This document shows, one piece after another, positions 35,830 to 45,251 of a stretch of DNA of 64,000 nt. The notes under the pieces were generated by a model. The model searched no databases, was not told where the DNA came from, and saw only the letters and a list, made by a program, of their open reading frames with translations. Source of the DNA: Planctomycetota bacterium (GTDB lineage Bacteria > Planctomycetota > UBA1135 > GCA-002686595); assembly GCA_016220085.1 (NCBI GenBank), contig JACRIN010000004.1, positions 97,764-161,763 of the forward strand. Reading direction: 5' to 3'. The position numbers and the translations under genes were made by a program. Every line of letters begins with the position of its first letter. Positions within the stretch are counted from its first letter, which is position 1.

Positions 35830-36210
35830 AGTCGATCCCGCCAAAGAGCCGCGTGGAGCCATGGAAGTCTTCACGCCAGCGGGTCGTTCCGCACCGGTCG
35901 TCGCCTCCTTCCGATGCGAGGCATCGACCGCGCGACGTGCCTCGCGATGAGCCCGAGCCCGGCCCGGATCCACTCCGAGCTTCGACCGGCGTTCGACTTC
36001 AGGGAGGCGAGGAGCTTGTCGCCGACACCAGCGTCTCGCGCCGAGCAGCTTCGGAATCGAACCCAGCGTCATCCTCGCCATCAGCAAACGCTTCTCGAAT
36101 TCGCTCGAGTTCGACCGCACCTTCGAGGCCTCGAACTCCAGCGTCCGATCGCTCGGGAACGCCGCGAGTCGCGCGGCGACGATCGAGTGTCGAAGGTCGG
36201 GTCAATCCGG
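35830..36210 (-). pseudogene. Decayed gene fragment, family unknown
   Basis: On the minus strand two plausible protein pieces lie in adjacent frames. The first is FPSDRTLEFEASKVRSNSSE with EKRLLMARMTLGSIPKLLGA; the second is GVGDKLLASLKSNAGRSSEW with IRAGLGLIARHVARSMPRIG. The frame changes near 36030. There is no start context, and a stop lies just upstream at about 36212. It looks like the remains of a longer gene in the accessory region. The remainder of 35761-36303 shows nothing else. Confidence 0.4.
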
Positions 36211-36303
36211 TTCGCGCGCACGACCGCGCGCGGCCGCGTTGCGACGCGCGGCGCGAATCGATTCGCGGGACGTCCGCGGCGCGGTCGCGTACGATTCGGC
36301 GAG

Positions 36304-37122
36304 ATGCTGCTGTACGGCACCTCTTCCTGGTCTGAACGCACTTGGGTCGGCGCGTTCTATCCGCCGGGCACGAAGCCCGGCGAGATGCTGACGCAGTACG
36401 CCACGCGCTTCTCCACGGTCGAGGCGGACAACACGTACTACGCGATCCCTTCGCGCAAGCTCGTCGCGGGCTGGGAAGCGAAAACGCCGATGGGGTTCGT
36501 GATGTCGGCGAAGTTCCCGCGCTCCGTCGTGCACGCGGGCACGGGTGAGAAGCCCGACGCGACCAAGCTGTTCGACGCGAGTGAGACGGCGAAGTTCCTC
36601 GACGTGATGTCGCTGCTCGGGCCGAAGTGTGGACCGCTCGTGATGCAGTTCCCCTACTTCAACCAGTCCGCGTTTCGATCGCTCGGCGAGTTCCTGGCGC
36701 GGCTCGAGCCGTACTTGGAAACGCTGCCCAAGACGTTTCGATACGGCGTCGAGGTGCGCAACAAGGCGTGGCTCACGCCGGAGTTGACCGACTCGTTGCG
36801 TCGACACCGCGTCGCGCTCGTGCTACTCGACCTGCTCTACATGCCGCATCCTTGCGACGTCGAGTTGGACCTCGTCACGACCGACTTCAGCTACGTGCGC
36901 CTGATCGGCGACCGAAAGGCGACGGAGACCGCGGGTGGCGGCAAGTTCGACCGCATCGTGGTTGACCGCACCGAGCGGTTGAAGCTCTGGGCCGAGTATC
37001 TGTCGAACCTCGGCGACAAGCTCCCGATCTACACCTACGCGAACAACCACTACGCCGGGTTCGGTCCGGACACCGCCAGGCAGTTGGAGCGGTTGGTCGA
37101 GGGGCTGAAGCTCGATCGGTAG
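36304..37122 (+). CDS. DUF72 (YecE-like) protein
   Basis: ATG 36304 gives 272 residues, the normal length. The opening YGTSSWSERTWVGAFYPPG and the motif TVEADNTYYAIPS are typical of DUF72, as are FVMSAKFPRSVVH, VMQFPYFNQSAF, GVEVRNKAWL and YTYANNHYAGFGPDTA. The fold is a TIM barrel; the function is unproven, although links to DNA or metal metabolism have been suggested. It stands alone on the plus strand at the right edge of the accessory region. Upstream in-frame sequence is non-coding in character, which supports the chosen start. Confidence 0.88.
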   Translation: MLLYGTSSWSERTWVGAFYPPGTKPGEMLTQYATRFSTVEADNTYYAIPSRKLVAGWEAKTPMGFVMSAKFPRSVVHAGTGEKPDATKLFDASETAKFLDVMSLLGPKCGPLVMQFPYFNQSAFRSLGEFLARLEPYLETLPKTFRYGVEVRNKAWLTPELTDSLRRHRVALVLLDLLYMPHPCDVELDLVTTDFSYVRLIGDRKATETAGGGKFDRIVVDRTERLKLWAEYLSNLGDKLPIYTYANNHYAGFGPDTARQLERLVEGLKLDR

Positions 37123-37499
37123 CGCCGCTCGTCCGCCCGGTGGCTTGCCGACCGGCGGGCCCTGAATCAGCAGGCGCGCGTATCGTCGCTCGCCACGAAC
37201 CGGGAGAGCGCTGACCGCGATCACGGCGCAAGGCGGCTCCCGCACGGGGACGCACGCTCACCGGCCAATCGACGGCCGGGCGCGGCGCGCGCCCGAGCTC
37301 CGGACGACGCGTGCAGCCTCTTCGACCACCGCGCGCGGAGCCCCGGCCTCCAAGCGCGAGCACGTCTTCGCCACGAGCGTCGGGTGCGAGTGCGCGAACG
37401 GCGAACGTGCACTTCGCAGACAACGCAGTGGACCGCTCCACGCAACGCAACCGCTTGGCCGGCGCCGCGAGAGCGGGAGCCTCGTCGTTCGGCGCTCGG
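37123..37499. other. Intergenic, no gene seen
   Basis: Between two convergent genes; all frames are short or Arg-rich. No terminator hairpin with a T-run was found. Confidence 0.45.
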
Positions 37500-38045
37500 T
37501 CACGGCGCTGCGGACCCGAGAACCGCGCTGAGTCGCTTGCGTGCGCAGTGCAGCCGAGACCAAACCGTGCCTTCGGGAATGCCGAGGATCTCGGCGATCT
37601 GCGCGTGGCTGAGTTCGTCGACCGCGAAGAGAGAGAGCACGACGCGATGGTCGGCCGAGAGCTGATCCATCGCTCGCGCGATCTGCGCGGCAAGTTCGCT
37701 CGCGAGCACCGGGTCCCCGCCGCGCGACGGCGGATCGACGTCGTGGACGTCGGCCGCGTCGCGCCGCCGGGAGACGACACGGATCGCCGCGCAAATCGCG
37801 ATGCGGTGGACCCAAGTCGAGAGCCGCGAGTCGCCGCGAAATCGCGGCAGTCCGGCGCTCACGGCCATGAACGTCTCTTGAAGCGCGTCGTCCGCGTCCG
37901 CCGTGTTGCCCGTGATGTGCAGGCAGACACCGAATACCTGTTTGCGAAGCGCGATGAAGAGCTCGTCGAACGCGGCGGCACGCGTGGCCTCGCTGCGGAC
38001 TCGGAGAAGCAGCTCCGTTTCGTATGCACCGGAATCGGAGGTCAT
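37500..38045 (-). CDS. ECF-type sigma factor
   Basis: ATG 38045 overlaps the stop of the zinc-finger gene (ATGA) and gives 181 residues. Region 2 is seen in FDELFIALRKQVFGVCLHIT with DADDALQETFMAV and LSTWVHRIAICAAI. Region 4 is LSADHRVVLSLFAVDELSHA followed by EILGIPEGTVWSRLHCARKR. It is an ordinary ECF factor. The unusual point is its position after, not before, its presumed anti-sigma gene. Confidence 0.88.
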   Translation of the reverse strand: MTSDSGAYETELLLRVRSEATRAAAFDELFIALRKQVFGVCLHITGNTADADDALQETFMAVSAGLPRFRGDSRLSTWVHRIAICAAIRVVSRRRDAADVHDVDPPSRGGDPVLASELAAQIARAMDQLSADHRVVLSLFAVDELSHAQIAEILGIPEGTVWSRLHCARKRLSAVLGSAAP

Positions 38046-38749
38046 TGGCCGAGCTCCGCGCGCTCGCGTTCGAGGCGCGGCAGGACCGCGCGCCCTCGAA
38101 GCCACATGGCGCCGCCGACCAGCGCGAACGTGATGAAAGTCGCCACGTAGCTCCGAACGTTCGGGAAGTCGTGACCGAGCAGTTGCTCCCTCACGACGTG
38201 GCCGAGCATGAAGATCGCGTTCAGGGCGAAGAGAAGCGCGAGAACGACGACCAGTTGACGCGCTCCCTTCAAACCGCGGATCTCTTGGTCGAGGTCAGCG
38301 CGATAGAACGCGAGCATGTCGGTGTTCAGCGTGGCCACGGCTTGCGCCCGGCGGAGCTGTGGACGCACGAGCCGCCAGTAGCCCACGCCGATCAGCGCGA
38401 GCGCGAGCGCGGCGAAGGTGGCGCCGGCCGCGGGCCCGAGAGACCAGCCGATGATTCCGACGAGCAGCAGGATCGCGCCCAGTCCGCGCAGCCGCTGGTT
38501 GCGCTCGGCGCGTCGACGCGCGACGAACCCCGTACGGACGCGCTCCCAATCCAACGCCGCGGTCGCGGAACGCGCGTGGCTGCTCATCGCGACCGAGGTC
38601 GCTTCGAGGGTCGCCGCGAACTCACGGCACGGCGCGCACGCGCGCAGGTGAGCTTCGAGTCGAGATTCCTCCGCCGGGTCGAGGGCGCTCCGAGTTCGGC
38701 GCAGAGCGGCGAGTTCGAAGGCCTCACATTGGGTCGCTTGGTTGTTCAT
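38042..38749 (-). CDS. Zinc-finger anti-sigma-like membrane protein
   Basis: ATG 38749 gives 235 residues. The N-terminal part has the zf-HC2 zinc-finger pattern H-x3-C-x2-C (HLRACAPCRE, about residues 34-43) preceded by a paired Cys (QCEAFELAALR). This is the classic ZAS anti-sigma domain. Four membrane helices follow in two pairs (GAILLLVGIIGWSLG, ATFAALALALIGVGYW, VVVLALLFALNAIFML, YVATFITFALVGGAMWL). Multi-helix anchors are less common than a single one. It should bind and inhibit the sigma factor encoded directly downstream and overlapping by four bases. An alternative GTG start lies at 38764. Confidence 0.78.
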   Translation of the reverse strand: MNNQATQCEAFELAALRRTRSALDPAEESRLEAHLRACAPCREFAATLEATSVAMSSHARSATAALDWERVRTGFVARRRAERNQRLRGLGAILLLVGIIGWSLGPAAGATFAALALALIGVGYWRLVRPQLRRAQAVATLNTDMLAFYRADLDQEIRGLKGARQLVVVLALLFALNAIFMLGHVVREQLLGHDFPNVRSYVATFITFALVGGAMWLRGRAVLPRLERERAELGQ

Positions 38750-39904
38750 GGCCGCTTCGAGCACCCTTGCCGCATTTCCTTCATCGGAATCCGGCGGAGC
38801 GGGAGGCGGACGGGAGCCGGCCAGCCGCCCTGTCCTTCGAATTCGGCGCCGCGGGAGCTGGAACGCGGTTCCAGGGCCGGCGGCCGAAGCCGGACCGCGA
38901 AGCGCGTCGCGACGCGCGGACCAGGCCGGCGGGGCGCGAGCACGCGAACACGTGGATCGGAGCTGTAGCGCTGAGGACTCAGGGGAGGCGCGATGGTGAC
39001 GAGCTCATGAACCGTTCGCGAGCCTTTCGTGACCTCGGACCGCTGAACCGCCCGGGGGTCGTACGCTCGTCGCGGCGTGGTTCGCGCACCGCGCGGCGAG
39101 CGCGCCTCCGCGCGAAACGGACGGGTGGACGAGGACCTCGCGGCGCTCGAACACGTCGCCCCGCGAGTCGCCCTGCACGTTGTCGCCCGCAGCGTCGACC
39201 GCGTCGGCGCCTCGCGCATGCGCGTCGGCGCCCACCCCCGCGTCCGCTCGCGCACGCGCAACCACGTGCACGCGCATCCGCTTGCGCACGCACGCGAACC
39301 GTGGCCGTCGACGCGCGAGCCGTGCGCGCAACGCGCTCGGCGAGCGCTCGCAACCTCGATCGGATACGAAGGGGAGCCGCCGGCCTTACGACCGGTGGCT
39401 CCGAGGGAGAGCTCCTCGCCGGGCTTCCCGGGCTCACGTCTCGCTCGCATTGAAACGAGAGCCGCCCCGACGAGGACCCGCTCACCGTAGCCCACGCACG
39501 CAGGGCCGCAAGGTGCCACAGTGCGGGGGGCCAGCACCGCAGGAGCCGCCGCGATCGTGCACCGAGCGCTCGGAATCGTCCACCCGTCCGCGCGAGCACG
39601 AATCGCCTGCGTCGGCGCGGACGGCGCGGGCCTCGTTCGCGGAGGACACACACCCGAGCACGGCGCCGCGCTCGTGCTCACTTCGGGGTATTCGTACTCC
39701 GCGCCGAGATCCTGACGACTGCGCGCGCCGCACGAGCGCGCCGTGCGGAACCCGCGCGGCTCGACGATCGATCGCGCCGAACGCACTCCACGCGGCGCGG
39801 AGCCCACCCGCTGGAACCGACGAGCTCCATCGAGCTCGCTCGCGAAGCGCGGCGGCGAGTTCGAATGCGTCAGCGGACTCGATCGTCAGCCCGGCGCCGG
39901 ACGC
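38750..39904. other. Long intergenic stretch, no credible gene
   Basis: About 1.15 kb without a frame of protein-like composition; the long frames are Arg/Ala/Pro/Thr-rich shadows. A stretch at 39220-39330 is rich in GCGCACGC-type words without a fixed period. The promoter of the zinc-finger/sigma unit should be near 38750-38850. A decayed region is possible. Confidence 0.45.
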
Positions 39905-40516
39905 TCACCTCGCGAGAAGATCCAAGAGCCTCGCGGCCAAGCCCTGACACACGCACCGCCGGACGAGGACCCCGCACTCCGCACCGCTGAGCTCGAAATC
40001 CGTCGGCCCACGGAGCCAGACCGAGGTGAAGCGCACGGTGTGCGATCGTCCCTCCGCGCGAAGCGTCAGCTCCCGGTCCGTCGGCACCCCGGTCGCTGGG
40101 ATCAAAGTCTCGTCGTAGGAGAAGAAGCCGTCGAGCTCGGCATCGCGGAGGAAGCGCGCGAGCCACGTCGCGGAGACGTAGCCAGTGCTCGCGGGGACGC
40201 CGTGGTCGCCCGAGCACTCGTAGAGACCGTCCTCATGGACGCGCAGCGTGAACTGCGGCTCGTCCGAACCGGTGTCGCGCGTGCGGAGCTCGATCACGAC
40301 CGCCCCCTCGTGCACGACGGGACCGATCGGCAGCGCGCGAGCCTGCTCGACTTCGGAGGCTGCGCCGGTCGCGGGCGCGACCATTGACGAGTCGGAAGCA
40401 CGAGGGCTATTCGGCGCTTGCCGTTCGAAGGCGCGACACGAACCGAGCACGCTGGCAACGAGAGCGAAGCCGACTTGCGACACCAACGACCGCATCGAAG
40501 TCGATCGACAATTCAT
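39905..40516 (-). CDS. Hypothetical lipoprotein
   Basis: ATG 40516, preceded by GAGAGGTGACG, gives 203 residues with a signal peptide and lipobox VLGSCRAF. The mature part is a compact alpha/beta domain (FTLRVHEDGLYECSGDHGVP ... TWLARFLRDAELDGFFSYDE ... LTLRAEGRSHTVRFTSVWLR). The C-terminus has a Cys triplet pattern (GAECGVLVRRCVCQG). No family is recognised. It appears monocistronic. Confidence 0.65.
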   Translation of the reverse strand: MNCRSTSMRSLVSQVGFALVASVLGSCRAFERQAPNSPRASDSSMVAPATGAASEVEQARALPIGPVVHEGAVVIELRTRDTGSDEPQFTLRVHEDGLYECSGDHGVPASTGYVSATWLARFLRDAELDGFFSYDETLIPATGVPTDRELTLRAEGRSHTVRFTSVWLRGPTDFELSGAECGVLVRRCVCQGLAARLLDLLAR

Positions 40517-40862
40517 CCGTCACCTCTCGAGCAGATCGTAGCGCGCATTCGCCGCGGCGTGCCTCGCGTCGCACTCGCGTCGTTCTGCGCTCCGGGCGCC
40601 CGCCGCGGGTCCGCGTCGAAGCAAGGGCTCGGCTTCGCTTCGCAGCGCGAGCCCACGGAGGCCCGCACCGCACGCTGGCCAACCGATCTCGCGCGGTCGG
40701 TTCGCCGCCCCACCGCGGACGTCGCCGAACGCGTGCGACGACGCGTGCTCGGCCGGCGGCGATCCGCCCGCCCCGTGGCGTCCCCGGTCAGCCCCGGATC
40801 GCATCCGACTCGGACACGCAGCGCAGTAGAGGCTCGCCGCGAAGCGCGGTACGCTTCGACGC
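40517..40862. other. Intergenic between divergent genes, no gene seen
   Basis: 346 bases between the divergent lipoprotein and TPR-like genes. It must hold both promoters; none could be assigned by eye. Confidence 0.45.
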
Positions 40863-41879
40863 GTGAAACGCCGCGATCGCAAGAAGCTGCAGAAGCGCAA
40901 GCAACGCGCCGACCGGATCCGCATCGAGCGTCACTACTCGCAGCTCGAACCACCGGCCGAGGGCGAGGCGCGCTTCGAAGACGCTGAGTTCGACTCCGAC
41001 GTGGACGAGGAATTCGACGCCGAGGCGGAGCCCGGGCTCTCGACGTTCCTCTGGGAGCCCGCGATCCGACACGCGCGGCTCGCGTCGCTGGTGCAGACGC
41101 TGCCCGGCAAGGGCGATTGGATCGCGGCGCGCAATGCGTTCGCAGCGGAGGACGAGCAGCTCGACGTGCTTCCGCCGCACGCTGACCGCGCGACCAGAGC
41201 GCGACTGCTCGCCAGCCGCCGCCGCTACAAGCAACTGCGCAAGGAGAATTTCCGCGTGGAGGTCGAGTCCGCGATGTCCGGCGCGGCGCAGTGGCTGGAA
41301 GAGCCCGAGGAGACCGAAGCGCGGATCGAATGGCTCCGCGGCGTCGTCGCGCGCGGTCCGGCGATCTTCGCCGAGCGCTCGCGCGAACGCGGCGTGTGGG
41401 ACGACTCCGCGCGTCGCGCGGTCCTGCGGTCGCGGCTCAACCTCGCGATCGCCCTGCACGACGCCGGCGCGACCGACGAAGCGCGCGCGTTGCTGGAGGA
41501 GAGCCTCGAGCTCGACCCGGACGACCACACGCACGCGCGCAGGACGCTGCTCGGCTTCGCGCTGGAGCGCGGAGAGCGCGAGGACGCGGCGAAGTGGCTC
41601 GCGTCGCTGGCTGCGGACGATTCGGCGGTGGTCGCGTGGGCGCGGGTGTTCGAGGCGATCCTCGGCGGCGACGAGCCGAAGGCCGAAGAGGCGCTGGCGG
41701 CGGCTCGCCGCGACTTTCCGGGCTGCGAGCTGATGTTCGCGCCGCTCGACGAGGTCCTCCAGGAGCCGCGCTACGACGTCGAGCGCAATGCCGAGCTCTT
41801 CGAGCTCGTCGCGCAGCTCGGCCGCGCGTGGAAGCGCCAAGCTCGGGCGCTCGAGTGGATCGTCCGCCACGCGCGGTAG
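40863..41879 (+). CDS. Cytoplasmic TPR-like protein, unknown
   Basis: GTG 40863 (KRRDRKKLQKRKQRA opening) gives 338 residues. The first 20 residues are very basic, then comes an acidic stretch (EDAEFDSDVDEEFDAEAE). The rest is helical with TPR-like pairs (LRSRLNLAIALHDAGATDEA followed by RALLEESLELDPDDHTHARR; LGFALERGEREDAAKWLAS). TPR proteins mediate protein contacts. No signal peptide is present. The next plus-strand gene begins 377 bases later. Confidence 0.7.
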   Translation: MKRRDRKKLQKRKQRADRIRIERHYSQLEPPAEGEARFEDAEFDSDVDEEFDAEAEPGLSTFLWEPAIRHARLASLVQTLPGKGDWIAARNAFAAEDEQLDVLPPHADRATRARLLASRRRYKQLRKENFRVEVESAMSGAAQWLEEPEETEARIEWLRGVVARGPAIFAERSRERGVWDDSARRAVLRSRLNLAIALHDAGATDEARALLEESLELDPDDHTHARRTLLGFALERGEREDAAKWLASLAADDSAVVAWARVFEAILGGDEPKAEEALAAARRDFPGCELMFAPLDEVLQEPRYDVERNAELFELVAQLGRAWKRQARALEWIVRHAR

Positions 41880-41888
41880 AGGTGGCGC

Positions 41889-41960
41889 CACGGCGAGCTC
41901 CATCGCGCGCTCCACTGCGAGTTCCCGGGCGCGTCCCACGGCGAGCGATCCGGCGTAGCG
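41889..41960. repeat. 24-bp repeat, three copies, right after a stop codon
   Basis: Three adjacent 24-bp units share CACGGCGAG at the start and GCGCGTCC or GCGCGCTC at the end, beginning nine bases after the stop at 41879. The remainder of 41961-42256 shows no gene. The array is short and degenerate. Confidence 0.55.
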
Positions 41961-42256
41961 CGGCGCGACGCGGCCGAGATGCGATGGCGGAACGCTGCGC
42001 CGTCCGACGCTTGACGGCGCGCGCGGCGAGCCGCGCGAAAGGCCCGGGCCGTGTTCCATGCAAAGGCGCCGTGCGCCGACGGCGGCGCCGCGGGCCGAGC
42101 GGAAAAAGGGAACCGCGGTCGCAACCGGGGCCGGGTGCAGCGGTCTGAACGGAAGAGTGCGCCGCGCCAGGCGCGCCCGAGCCTCGCTTCGCGCTTCCGG
42201 CAGCGCGCGGGTCGAGCGCCGACGTCTTCGCTGCCCCGGAATCCGACCGCCCGACC

Positions 42257-44536
42257 ATGGCTCCGCCCGAACGCCTCGCCCGCGCCCTGGTCGATGCCGC
42301 CTTCGAGCTGCATCGACGTCGACTCTGGCTCGAATTGCCGTTGGATGCGCCGTTCCTGGTTCGCGTCCCCGGCGAACCGCATCCGCTCAGCGTCGCGGCG
42401 TTGGGCCAATGCGGTCAGGACTACGGCCTGTTCATCGTGCGAGGCGAGGACGCGCTCGAGCGCTTCGCGGAGTTCATCGCGCTGCGCGGGCCGCGCCTGA
42501 ACGGGCTCGACCTGCTGCTCTTGTCCATGGCGCCGTTGGAGGGCGTTCCGCCGGAGCTGCGCCGCTTGGCGCGCGCGGCGGGCTTGCGTCCGCGTTCCTC
42601 CGACCTCACGCCGATGATCCTGGCGAAGCCGCGAGGCCAGCAGGTCGGTCGTCCGCCGACGAAACAGGAGCAAGCGAGCCTGCTCGCGCTCGTGCACGGC
42701 GTGTTGCTCACCCGGGATGCGAACGAGCTCCGAGTCGATTCGATTCACCCGCGGTCGAAGCACTTCTTGGAGATCACGGTCGAGGCCAAGCGCGACGGGT
42801 TCATCGCGAGCACGCGGCGCGTGAAGGTCGAGCTCCCCGCCGAGTTCCCGACGCCTCCGCTGCCCGACTTGCCGCCGGACCTCCCTCGTCTCGACGAGCG
42901 CTGGGTCGTCGGAACGCCGCCCGAACTGGATTCGAGCTCCGATTCGCCCGACGAGCTCGCGATCGTCGTCTTGCGTGAAGCCGACGGCCAACCGATCGCG
43001 GGCTTCGAGGTGTCGCTGAACGACTTCGATTCGATCCGGAACGTGTTCGCGACGCTGCTGCGCGGCGAGTACGAGTCCCAGCCGCCGGGGTTGCCGCGCG
43101 AGGTGCTCTTCACGGAGGTCGAGGTCCACGCGGCGGTCGGTCCGCTGTTCGAGGCGCACGGCGTATCCTGCCGATGGCTCGATCACCACCCGCGCCTCGA
43201 CGAGTACTCCGAGTCGGACGACGTGGACGCCCCCACGCACGGTCGGCGACGGAACGACGAGCCGTCGCTGCCGACCGAGCTGCCGACCGAGCTGCCGACG
43301 ACCTTGGAAGGCTGGAAGGACGCCGACCTGCAGGTGCTCGAGCGACTGGTGGAACGCCTCGGCTCGGATTCCAAACCGGACGAATGCGCCTTCGCATGCT
43401 TCTTCGGCGGCGACCAAACCGCGGAGGCGGTGATCAAGGAACTCGACCAACGCGAGACGCTCGGGGCGTTCTGCGAGTGGCACATGGCGCACTATCGCGC
43501 GACTCCGCGCTCGAGGACGGTGCTCGAGCGACGGCTGGCTCAGGACGATCTCGCGCCGATCGAGCGCACAATCCTCGTCGCGCGCAATCAGACGCGCAAC
43601 TCGATCTACCGCGCCGTCGCGGCGCGACCCGGAGAGAGCCTGGATCTCGAGGACATCTTCGACGGCACGCGCGTGACGATCCACGACCGCTCGCTCTCGG
43701 GCCGCGACCTCGACGACCGCTTCCTGCCGTTGCGGGTGCTCGAACTCGGCGCATGGCGGGTCGCCTCGCTCGCCGGTCCGCCGCTGACATACCCCGACGT
43801 CTACACGGCGATGCAGCTCTTCGAGTCCGCGGGCGTCGAGCTCTCCGTTGCGGGGATCCAACGGCGACCCGAGGTCCTCGGCTGGCTCTGGGGGCTGCGG
43901 CTCTCCCGCTACCAGCGAACCGTTCGGCTCACGAACACCGATCTCGATCCGTTCCTGTTGCACACGGCGACCTTCCGCGCCGCGGATCCGAACGCGGCGG
44001 CGCGTGGACTCTCCTCGAGACCCGACGTGCGTCACGACGAGGAGCAGGGCGTTTGGATGTGGTGGCGCCCCGGCGTCCCGGCCGGCGCCGTCGGCGAAAG
44101 TACCAAGCTCGGCTCGATCGCACTCCACGACGACCGACTCGTCCTCGAGGTCAACTCGGCGGCGCGCTTCGAGCGAGCGCGCGCGTGGCTCGAAGCGCTG
44201 CCGGGAGGCGTCGAGTTCGAACGCGTGACGACGCGCGAGGCGAGCACCGAGCTCGCGCCGCTCGACGACCGACTCCCGAGCCAACAACCCGCGCCATCGC
44301 CGGAAGCGATCGCGCAACGCGCGCGGCTGCAGCGCGAGACGTGCATGCTCTGGCTCGATCAACCGGTGCCGTTGCTCGGCGATCGCACCCCGCGTCAGGC
44401 GGCGAGGACCGCGGCCGGCCGCCGCAAGGTCGCTCTGATGATCCGCACGATGCCCACCTGGTCGTCGCCGGCCGGACCACTCGAGCCGCCGCGCGAGGAA
44501 CTGCTGCGCCAGATCGGAGCGACGGCCCGAGCCTGA
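42257..44536 (+). CDS. Large protein with DUF6930/DUF7309-like and MbcA/Xre-type C-terminal domains, unknown
   Basis: The 759-residue protein starts at ATG 42257. The N-terminal 220 residues read like a DUF6930/DUF7309-type alpha/beta domain (FLVRVPGEPHPLSVAALGQC ... YGLFIVRGEDALERF); a second similar segment follows near 230-330. The middle (about 440-560) contains DIFDGTRVTIHDRSLSGRDL and LPLRVLELGAWRVASLAG, a small beta domain seen with SEC-C-type proteins. The C-terminus (CMLWLDQPVPLLGDRTPRQA with ARTAAGRRKVALMIR) matches the antitoxin Xre/MbcA toxin-binding module pattern. I recognise the architecture only in general; it is cytoplasmic with no known activity. Confidence 0.65.
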   Translation: MAPPERLARALVDAAFELHRRRLWLELPLDAPFLVRVPGEPHPLSVAALGQCGQDYGLFIVRGEDALERFAEFIALRGPRLNGLDLLLLSMAPLEGVPPELRRLARAAGLRPRSSDLTPMILAKPRGQQVGRPPTKQEQASLLALVHGVLLTRDANELRVDSIHPRSKHFLEITVEAKRDGFIASTRRVKVELPAEFPTPPLPDLPPDLPRLDERWVVGTPPELDSSSDSPDELAIVVLREADGQPIAGFEVSLNDFDSIRNVFATLLRGEYESQPPGLPREVLFTEVEVHAAVGPLFEAHGVSCRWLDHHPRLDEYSESDDVDAPTHGRRRNDEPSLPTELPTELPTTLEGWKDADLQVLERLVERLGSDSKPDECAFACFFGGDQTAEAVIKELDQRETLGAFCEWHMAHYRATPRSRTVLERRLAQDDLAPIERTILVARNQTRNSIYRAVAARPGESLDLEDIFDGTRVTIHDRSLSGRDLDDRFLPLRVLELGAWRVASLAGPPLTYPDVYTAMQLFESAGVELSVAGIQRRPEVLGWLWGLRLSRYQRTVRLTNTDLDPFLLHTATFRAADPNAAARGLSSRPDVRHDEEQGVWMWWRPGVPAGAVGESTKLGSIALHDDRLVLEVNSAARFERARAWLEALPGGVEFERVTTREASTELAPLDDRLPSQQPAPSPEAIAQRARLQRETCMLWLDQPVPLLGDRTPRQAARTAAGRRKVALMIRTMPTWSSPAGPLEPPREELLRQIGATARA

Positions 44537-44580
44537 CGCCCCCGTCTCCGCCCGCCGCCCGCCGAACGGCTCCGCGTCGC

Positions 44581-44640
44581 GTCACGCCGCGTGACGCCGC
44601 ATCGCGCCGCATCGCGTCACGTCGCGTCGCGTCGCGTCGC
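44581..44640. repeat. 10-bp tandem array
   Basis: Six units of 10 bp (GTCACGCCGC, GTGACGCCGC, ATCGCGCCGC, ATCGCGTCAC, then two GTCGCGTCGC) with an internal 5-bp sub-period. It lies 45 bases after the stop at 44536 and between convergent genes. Confidence 0.75.
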
Positions 44641-44722
44641 GCCGGGCGACGCACATGCTCGCCTGGACGCTACGAGCGGCTCCGCTCCGCGAGCGGGGCC
44701 GATCGCAACGGCCCTCACCGCC

Positions 44723-44956
44723 CTACGCCGGCTCGGCCGCGCGCGGCAGAACTTCGATCTCGACCTCGCCTGTAAGCACGCGCTGGCCCGCGCGCAGCTT
44801 GCGCGACTTGCGCAATTCGACCGCCCCATCGACCTGCACCGCGCCGGAAGCGACGAGCGTCTTGGCCGCGCCGCCGCTCGGACAGACGCCGAGGACCTTG
44901 AGGAGGTTGTGGAGCTCGATGAACTCGTCGCGCAGTCGGAATTGGAGTTGCTTCAT
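44723..44956 (-). CDS. S4-domain RNA-binding protein (YbcJ-like)
   Basis: ATG 44956 gives 77 residues; longer in-frame upstream sequence is Arg-rich and unlike a protein. The sequence LRDEFIELHNLLKVLGVCPS followed by GGAAKTLVASGAVQVDGAVE and the RKSRKLRAGQRV end is the compact S4 fold of YbcJ-type proteins. These are small basic proteins that bind structured RNA and are suspected to act on ribosomes. It is a single gene convergent with the 42257 gene. Confidence 0.85.
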   Translation of the reverse strand: MKQLQFRLRDEFIELHNLLKVLGVCPSGGAAKTLVASGAVQVDGAVELRKSRKLRAGQRVLTGEVEIEVLPRAAEPA

Positions 44957-45251
44957 GGGAATCCGCCGCCGGGTTCGCGTCGCGAGCCGACCAGCGTAGC
45001 GACGCGGACCGGCGACGCGTAGCACCGCGCGTCGCACGCGTCCGCACGGCGCGACCAGGCCGCGCCACTCGAGCAGCCCCGCGCCACTCGCCCACTCCGC
45101 GCGTTCTCTCGACGGAGCGCGCGCCGGTCGACATGGTGCTCGCACGACGGGTCGCTCGCCGCAATGGCAGTCGGAATGGCGACGCGAGTCGAATGCGACA
45201 GCTCGGCTGCGCGCGATTCGACGACCTGCGGCGCCGCGCAAGCTCCTGGAT
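44957..45251. other. Intergenic, no gene seen
   Basis: 295 bases between two minus-strand genes. It contains a short imperfect repeat (GCGCCACTCG twice, 45061-45095). No credible ORF. Confidence 0.45.

Noticed and set aside
38750..39904. Gene of about 350 codons on the minus strand
   Set aside because: Arg/Ala/Pro/Ser-rich composition without a fold-like pattern, and the frame runs into the anti-sigma gene region.
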